The notes under the pieces are model-generated. The model saw nothing but the letters and a program-made list of their open reading frames with translations, did no database searches and had not been told where the DNA came from. 64,000 nt of DNA. It comes from Salvelinus alpinus. Taxonomy: Eukaryota; Chordata; Actinopteri; Salmoniformes; Salmonidae. The DNA is taken from the NCBI RefSeq assembly GCF_045679555.1, contig NC_092093.1:65111575-65175574 (forward strand), in the 5' to 3' direction. Each line of letters begins with the position of its first letter. The first letter of the stretch is position 1. The position numbers were made by a program, and so were the translations under genes. Shown piece by piece: positions 57,930 to 64,000 of the stretch.

Positions 57930-59627
57930 GGTATGTCGCTACAGGCTTGGCCCCCCTGTGTTTGGGGAGTTTCTCCCATTATTCTCTGCAGATCCTCTCA
58001 AGCTCTGTCAGGTTGGATGGGGAGCATCGCTGCACAGTTATATTCAGGTCTCTCCAGAGATGTTTGATTGAGTTCAAGTTTGGCCTCTGGCTCTGGGCCA
58101 CACAAGGAAATTCAGAGACTTGTCCCGAAGCCACTTCTGCATTGTCTTGGCTGTGCTTAGGGTCGTTGTCCTGTTGGAAGGTGAACCTACGCTCCAGTCT
58201 GAGGTCCTGAGTGCTCTGGAGCAGGTTTTTGTCAAGGACCTCTGTACTTTTCTCTGTTCATCTTTCCCTCGATCCTGACTAATCTCCCAGTCTCTGCTGC
58301 TGAAAAAGATCTCCACAGCATGATGCTGCCACCACCATGCTTCACCATAGGGATGGTGCCAGGTTTCCTCCAGACGTGCCGCTTGGCATTCAGGCCAAAG
58401 GGTTTAATCTTGGTTTCATCAGACCAGAGAATCTTGTTTTTCATGGTTTAAGAGTCCTTTAGGTGCCTCTCCAAGCGGGCTGTCATGTGCCTTTTACTGA
58501 GGAGCGGCTTCTGTCTGGCCACTCTACCATAAAGGTCTGATTGGTGGAGTGCAGTAGAGATGGTTGTCATCCTGGAAGGTTCTCCCATCGCCACTTATTT
58601 TATTTATTATTACCCCTTTTTCTCCCCAATGTCGTGGTATCCAATTGGTAGTTACGGTCTTGTCTCATTGCTGCAACTCCCGTACGGATTCAGGAGAAGC
58701 GAAGGTCGAGAGCCGTGTGTCCTCCAAACACAACCCAACCAAGCTGCACTGCTTCTTGACACAATGTCCATTTAACCCGGAAGCCAGCCGCACCAATGTG
58801 TCGGAGGAAACACCATACACCTGGCGACTGTGTCAGCGTGCACTGCACCCGCCCCATGGGTCTCCCGGTCACGACCGGCTGCGACAGAGCCTGGACTCTA
58901 ACCCAGAATCTCTAGTGGCACAGCTAGCACTACAATGCAGTGCCTTAGACCACAGCGATACTCGGGAGGCTCCACAGAGGAACTCTGGAGCTCTGTCTGA
59001 ATGACCATCGGGTTCTTGCTTACTTCCCTGACCAAGGCCCTTCTCCCCTGATTGCTCAGTTTGACGGGCGGCCAGCTCTAGGAAGAGTCTTGGTGGTTCC
59101 AAATTTCTTCCATTTAAGAATGATGGAGGCTACTGTGTTCTTGGGGACCTTCAGTGCTGCAGAAGTGTTTTGGTACCCTTCCCCAGATCTGTGCCTCCAT
59201 ACAATTGTGTCTCGGAGCTCTACGAACAATTGCTTCGACCTCATGGCTTGGTTTTTGCTCTAAAATGCACTGTCAACTTTGGGATCTTATATAGACAGGT
59301 TTGTGCCTTTCCAAATCATGTCCAATCAATTGAATTTACCACAGGTGGACTCCAATCAAGTTGTAGAATCATCTCTAGGATGATCAATGGAAACAGGATG
59401 CAACTGACCTCAATTTAGTCTCATAACAAAGGGTCTGAATATTTATGTAAATAGGTATTTCTGTTTTTTATTTTAAATACATTTGCAAACATTTCTGAAA
59501 GCCTGATATGGGGTATTGTGTGTAGATTGACGAGGGAAAATAATTATTTAATCTATTTTAGAATAAGGCTGTAACGTAACAAAATGTGGAAAAAGTGAAG
59601 GGGTCTGAATACTTTCCGAATGCACTG
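57930..59627 (-). mobile_element. Tc1-like element, left-truncated, with SINE insertion
   Basis: GTATGTCGCTACAGGCTTGG starts inside the family's inverse transposase; right end GGTCTGAATACTTTCCGAAT...CACTG before TA at 59628. The minus-strand frame 58232-58444 reads MKNKILWSDETKIKPFGLNA; 59056-59244 reads SGEGYQNTSAALKVPKNTVA, the helix-turn-helix region. Split by a SINE at 58595-58970. Confidence 0.87.
58595..58970 (-). mobile_element. tRNA-derived SINE inside the Tc1-like element
   Basis: Minus-strand head GCCTCCCGAGTATCGCTGTG; body with CAACCCAACCAAGC and GCCAGCCGCACCAATGTG (plus-strand reading). Flanked by GCCAC and TCCAC, a short imperfect duplication; removing it joins the Tc1 sequence CTCCCATC-CCACAGAGG. 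Confidence 0.8.
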
Positions 59628-59664
59628 TATTTAAAAAAAAATAAAAAATATATATATATATATA

Positions 59665-59897
59665 CAGTACCAGTCAAAGGTTTGGACACACCTACTTTTT
59701 CCAGGGTGTTTCTTTATTTGACTCTTTTCTACATTGTATAATAATAGTGAAGACATCAAAACTATGAAAAAAGACATATGGAATCATGTAGTAACCAAAA
59801 AAGTGTTAAACAAATCAAAATATATGTTATATTTGAGATTCTTCAAGGTAGCCACCCTTTACCTTGATGACAGCTTTGCACACTCTTGGCATTCTGG
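59665..59897 (-). mobile_element. Tc1-like element, one end
   Basis: CAGTACCAGTCAAAGGTTTG and AGTGAAGACATCAAAACTATG as in 29802-31265; stops after GCACACTCTTGGCATTCTGG. Confidence 0.8.
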
Positions 59898-60392
59898 TTG
59901 TAATTTTGGGTAGAGCAGACATTTCCATATATTTTTGTTAGCTCCATGTGTGACAACTTCACCAGTCCTATTTATGATATCATTTACAAAGATTATACTT
60001 TAATAAAAAAGTTTTTACATTTTTTTAACCAATTAGTATATTGAGTTTAACCATAATATTTGTTGTATTATTTGTTCTGTCATTTCTGGTGGATTTAACT
60101 GAAATTGAAACCAACATTCTATGGCTTGTTTTTAAAATAACGGTGTTTTGGAGAAATAATAACCGATGTTATCTTGATAAGTGTGTGAATTGGACCATTT
60201 TCCTGTACTGTTAAACATAAAAAATGTAATGAGTACTTTTGGGTGTCAGGGAAAATGTATGGAGTAAAAAGTACATTATTTGCTTTAGGAATGTAATGAA
60301 GTAAAATTTGTCAAAAATATAAATAGTAACGTAAAGTACGGATTCCCCAAAAAACGACTTAAGTAGTACTTTAAAGTATTTTTACTTAAGTA

Positions 60393-60443
60393 AACACACA
60401 CACACACACAAAACACTGCTGTGGCTTCTATACTGTCAGGTCA

Positions 60444-60483
<40 letters not shown>

Positions 60484-61112
60484 CTGCTGTGGCTTTTATA
60501 CTGTCAGGTTAGACACACACACACACACACACACACAAAACACTGCTGTGGGTTCTATACTGTCAGGTTAGACACACACACACACACACACAAAAACACT
60601 GCTGTGGCTTTTATACTGTCAGGTTAGACACACACACACACACAACACTGCTGTGGCTTCTATACTGTCAGGTTAGACACACACACACACACACACACAA
60701 AACACTGCTGTGGCTTCTATACTGTCAGGTTAGACACACACACACACACAAAACACTGCTGTGGCTTCTATACTGTCAGGTTAGACACACACACACAAAA
60801 ACACTGCTGTGGCTTTTATACTGTCAGGTTAGACACACACACACACACACAAAACACTGCTGTGGCTTCTAAACTGTCAGGTTAGACACACACACACACA
60901 CACACACAAAACACTGCTGTGGCTTCTATACTGTCAGGATAGACACACACACACACACAAAACACTGCTGTGGCTTTTATACTGTCAGGTTAGACACACA
61001 CACACACAAAACACTGCTGTGGCTTCTAAACTGTCAGGTTAGACACACACACACACACACACAAACACGCTGCTGTGGCTTCTATACTGTCAGGTCAGGG
61101 ACACACACACAC
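60393..61112. repeat. compound minisatellite with embedded (CA)n
   Basis: Thirteen copies of ACACTGCTGTGGCTTYTATA plus CTGTCAGGTTAGA, each followed by a (CA)n run of different length, so unit length varies from about 45 to 70 bp. Ends 67 bases before the slc7a14 remnant. Confidence 0.95.
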
Positions 61113-61178
61113 ATATTTGTGTTTGTCGTAGTTTGACGTGTATGTGTTTAACCTGGGTCAAATGTGTCTCTCCTCCAG

Positions 61179-61342
61179 GTGTGTATTATGCAGAGTTCGT
61201 CATGCGTGTCCCTAAAACAATAGTCAGCCTTCACCTATAGCTACGTCACAGTGGGGGTGTGTACGGCCTTTTTCATTGGCTGGAATCTGATCCTCGGGTA
61301 CCTGATTGGTACAGCAACACCTGGGGACACTAAGAGGCCTGG
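61179..61342 (+). pseudogene. slc7a14: slc7a14 exon remnant, helices 2-3
   Basis: Acceptor CTCCTCCAG and donor GTGAGT are kept. Frame shifts between RVPKT and YSYVTVG. Confidence 0.75.
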
Positions 61343-61428
61343 GTGAGTGAGTGAGTGTGGGTATGTGTGTGTGTTTGTACGACCAGATTGGATGGAGGAT
61401 CAGACTCATCGATCTTTGCTCCTGATAG

Positions 61429-61888
61429 CTCCAGCTACCAATCGAGCGGTGTTGCAAGTGAATCTGACAAGTCGGGTAGCTTCCACACCAGCCCTTCCTC
61501 GCTGTTGAAGAGGGTTCTGGGTAGGGGTTACTCCACCCTGCGTGTCTGCCTGGGGATTCCCAACGACTCAGTCCGTATCACCTCGTCCTCCGGTCTCATG
61601 GTGACACACTGCATCTCCTCTTCCTCCTCTCCTTTCTCGTCTGGGCCACCGTCATCTTCAGCGTGGAGCAAGGGACCGGAAAGGACGACGCTGTTTCAGG
61701 GATTGTAGCGGGAAAAATTACAACCCTACTGGGGGTGGTTGTGAGCCAGCTGGAGAGTGGTCGGAGCCTGCCCTACTTGGCATCATGCGTGCCGTGCATC
61801 CCCGCGGTGTCCATCTTGGTAAACTCCTACCTGATGTTGAAACTGTAGCATCTCACCTGGGCACGCTTCGCTGTCTGTTGCACTCTGG
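61429..61888 (+). pseudogene. slc7a14: slc7a14 exon remnant, C-terminal helices
   Basis: Acceptor probably CCTGATAG; donor GTACGT at 61889. Frame shifts near 61610 (CTGCATCTCC), then open to a TAG at 61846-61848. Confidence 0.7.
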
Positions 61889-62250
61889 GTACGTTACGCT
61901 GTGTCACTTCTACACTTGTCACTTTATTCATGTGGAGAAGAGAGCTTCCTCTATCCCCCCTCTCTCCCTCCATTCCCTCTCTCTCCCTCTATCCCCCCTC
62001 TCTCCCTCCATCCCCCCTCTTCTCCCTCCATCCCCCCTCTCTCCCTCCATCCGCCCTCTCTCCACCCTCTCTCCCTCTATCCCCCTCTCTCCCTCTATCC
62101 CCCTCTCTCCCTCTATCCCCCCTCTCTCCCTGGGAAAGCTTCGCTGTCTGGTGCACTCTCGGGATGTTACGCTGTGTCACTTCTACACTTGTCACTTTCT
62201 TCATGTGGAGAAGAGAGCTTCCTCTATCCCCCCTCTCTCCCTCCATTCCA
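61860..62250. repeat. 276-bp tandem duplication including an exon end
   Basis: CGCTTCGCTGTCTGTTGCAC (61866) recurs as AGCTTCGCTGTCTGGTGCAC (62142), followed in both by TTACGCTGTGTCACTTCTAC and CT-rich sequence. Confidence 0.9.
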
Positions 62251-62370
62251 TCTCTCTCCCTCTATCCCCCCTCTCTCCCTCTATCCCCCCTCTCTCCCTC
62301 CATCCCCCTTTCTCCCTTATTTTTCTATCCACCCTCTGCTCCTCTTCTTCCTTCCCCCCTCCTCTTTCTA
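61952..62370. repeat. CT-rich minisatellite (CTCCCTCTATCCCCC type)
   Basis: Two arrays (61952-62133 and 62218-62370) of short pyrimidine units separated by the duplicated exon end. They produce long false open frames. Confidence 0.9.
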
Positions 62371-62397
62371 GCTGCTCTAATCGACAGTTTCTATAGG

Positions 62398-62963
62398 ATG
62401 TGATATTATTATGGGCTGTCTCTCTTGGTATCCTGCTATACGGTTGCTATAGGATATGGAACAGCTCCTTGGAGATCAGCACCAGAGAGGGAGTGGCTCA
62501 TGCTAGCACCTACCAGCGCTATGACGATCACCTCTACGACACCTTTTCCCTGACAACGACCTTAACCTCCAGGACAACCAGGAAGAGGGGTGCTACCAGG
62601 ACTGTAAGCGGAGAAGGGCTACCACTACCAACAGCAAAACCAGGATCGGAACCAGTATCAAGATGGGAACCAAGATGGCCAAGATCCCAGTACCAGGACG
62701 AAAACCAGTATGAAGATTGCTCCCAGTACCAGAATCAATCAGGTTACTACTCCGGCCCTCAGAGCTCCACTAGGGGACCCAGGGGACAAACCAATCAGGG
62801 CTACACAGATCCAGGGACAAACCAATCAGGGCTACACAGATCCAGGGACAAACCAATCAGGGCTACACAGATCCAGGGACAAACCAATCAGGGCTACATA
62901 GATCCAGGGACAAACCAATCAGGGCTACACAGATCCACAGAAAACCGAGGGCTCCTCTTATGA
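62398..62963 (+). pseudogene. slc7a14: slc7a14 last exon remnant
   Basis: Acceptor uncertain (CTATAG before 62398 or TTTCTAG before 62372). GILLYGCYRIWNSSLEIST and TYQRYDD are recognisable; after that the family frame (GYHYQQQNQD, near 62618) is in another phase than the long open frame. Confidence 0.7.
62783..62937. repeat. 31-bp minisatellite in the slc7a14 last exon
   Basis: Five copies of GGGACAAACCAATCAGGGCT plus ACACAGATCCA. As 31 is not divisible by 3 the frame changes with each copy, yet no stop appears. Confidence 0.95.
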
Positions 62964-63005
62964 GTGACTGCTGCAATGGAACACACCCACTTCCTGGGTA
63001 CTACA

Positions 63006-63233
63006 TTCTTAGAAAGAAAAGTGCTATCTAGAACCTATCTAGAACCTAAAACGGTTATTCGGCTGTACCCATACAGTAGGAGAACTATTTGAAGAACCCT
63101 TTTTGGTTCCAGGTAGAACCCTTTTGGGTTCCATGTAAAACCCTTTCCACAGAGGGTTCAACCTGGAACCAAAAAGAGTTATCCTATGGGGACAGTCGAA
63201 GAACCCTTTTGGAACCTTTTTTTGAAAGAGTGT
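63006..63233. mobile_element. hairpin MITE
   Basis: The arm TTTTTGGTTCCAGGTAGAAC at 63100-63121 pairs with 63154-63175 (21 of 22), and further imperfect inverted repeats extend to TTCTTAGAAAGAAAAG on the left and CTTTTTTTGAAAGAGTGTA on the right. Common in salmonid genomes. It lies in what would be the slc7a14 3' UTR. Confidence 0.7.
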
Positions 63234-64000
63234 AGAGGAGAGGAAGGGCAGAGGGCTCCTGAATCCCTCATCAACCCCTAGCCCTGCCCCTTACAATGTA
63301 CACCAAAGGCACTTAAGTAGACCTGAGAGGACAGGACAGGTGATCAATATGGCAATGATTCCACCTGGACTATCAAAGGGAAAAATATTGATACCTATCC
63401 AATCCTCTTAGATCTACAGTAGTGCCTAGAGGGTCGATTTCAGGGGAAGCGAGAGAGGGACGAGAGAAGAGAAACCCCCTCATGCTGGGGATGGACAGAT
63501 GAGATGATTCATTAATGAGTGAGTGAATGAATACATTTTATTGCCTTTTACAGAGATTACTCTTACATAGTTACTCTTTCCAACCAGAAAACTCAATATC
63601 ACAAAAATACAGATGTGTTTATTTAACACTGCATTATTAACATACATCCAACAGGTAACAGTGTGCATAGAATCAATCAACCAATCAGTTATACTAGAGG
63701 AAGCATGCTCTCATAATACCTAATATTCTGACACCTCTGGTGTTGCATGGATGAGTTGGTTGAAAATATTTTTAGAGTTTGATAAGATGATAATACAAAA
63801 ATGAAAATATTTATTGTCGAAGAGTGTAATGTTTGAAGAAAGAGTGACAGTGATCTGTGTTTTGCTGTTGCCTGATAAACTGTCAATAAAACATTGAATA
63901 AAGTGACTAATTCGGAGAGAACACCTGTCTGTTTTCCCTCACCACACTACAACACTGGAACACTAGAACACAGAACATCAGTGGTGGAGATGAAGAGTGG
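63234..64000 (+). other. downstream of the slc7a14 remnant
   Basis: No coding signal. AATAAA at 63885-63890 and again at 63897-63902 may be the old poly(A) site of the gene. Confidence 0.45.

Larger units (their letters stand above)
61179..62963 (+). pseudogene. slc7a14: slc7a14-like remnant (cationic amino acid transporter family)
   Basis: Three blocks align with SLC7A14, a lysosomal/neuronal member of the CAT family. 61179-61342: YYAEFVMRVPKT, then after a one-base shift YSYVTVG and [16 protein letters not shown] (transmembrane helices 2-3). 61429-61888: loop with SDKSGSFHTSPSSLLKRVL, then after another shift LFLLSFLVWATVIFS and SILVNSYLMLKL followed by an in-frame TAG before LTWARFAV. From about 62398: GILLYGCYRIWNSSLEIS and STYQRYDD, the tail that distinguishes SLC7A14. 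Missing: the first exons and roughly 300 codons between blocks one and two, for which only 86 bases are present. Stop TGA at 62961-62963. Not able to encode a transporter; best read as a decaying duplicate. Confidence 0.78.

Noticed and set aside
60393..61112. Repeat-spacer pattern of the CTGCTGTGG units
   Set aside because: The variable parts are only CA runs, not spacers.
61785..62403. Three overlapping 150-200 codon frames rich in Pro, Ser and Leu
   Set aside because: They run through the CT-rich arrays; only the part before 61888 belongs to slc7a14.

Overview
The window looks like nuclear genomic DNA of a salmonid fish (Salmo, Oncorhynchus or Salvelinus type). Four genes on the + strand have short exons with GT-AG introns. 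Most of the rest is salmonid repeat sequence: many Tc1-like transposons including one Sleeping Beauty-type copy, tRNA-derived SINEs including two HpaI-type copies, L2-, L1- and Rex1-like LINE fragments, hAT-type elements, and many mini- and microsatellites. Repeat family names come from memory of the consensus sequences; no database was searched.

Gene layout (all +): (1) the last nine coding exons of tnik, a Ste20-family kinase, covering its citron-homology (CNH) end, 1098-12400, with its 3' UTR after that; (2) a complete eif5a2 coding sequence in four exons, 23575-26476, with a candidate non-coding first exon near 16.43 kb; (3) rpl22l1, with a tiny first exon at 35764-35798, a 10.1-kb intron and three more exons at 45935-46625, carrying frame-disrupting changes; (4) a decayed remnant of slc7a14, 61179-62963. 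The order tnik - eif5a2 - rpl22l1 - slc7a14 on one strand matches human 3q26 as I remember it, which is why I prefer tnik over mink1 and eif5a2 over eif5a. slc2a2, expected between tnik and eif5a2, was not seen. Two intact and two damaged genes would fit a duplicated salmonid locus that is losing genes.

Region by region: 1-12.4 kb is tnik; its 7.8-kb intron (4248-12051) holds seven unrelated minisatellites, two SINEs, a Sleeping Beauty-type element inserted into one minisatellite, and a second Tc1-like element. 12.4-23.5 kb is the tnik 3' UTR, a short intergenic part and eif5a2 intron 1, with SINEs, a hAT-type element with a perfect 8-bp target duplication and a TTAA-flanked element. 27.6-34.8 kb holds six Tc1-like elements, five of them almost end to end. 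35.8-45.9 kb (rpl22l1 intron 1) holds nested LINE, SINE, hAT and Tc1 insertions. 48.8-54.5 kb looks like one old Tc1-type shell filled with an L1 fragment and a hAT element that itself contains an L2 LINE with a long open reverse transcriptase frame. 55.5-57 kb is a hAT transposase remnant on the minus strand, 57.7-59.9 kb more LTR and Tc1 sequence, and 60.4-61.1 kb a CA-rich minisatellite just before slc7a14.

I found no new gene system. The most useful observations are the nesting histories that can be read directly from target duplications, the decay of rpl22l1 and slc7a14, simple repeats abutting tnik splice sites, and a chimeric Tc1 derivative with a captured segment joined at microhomology.
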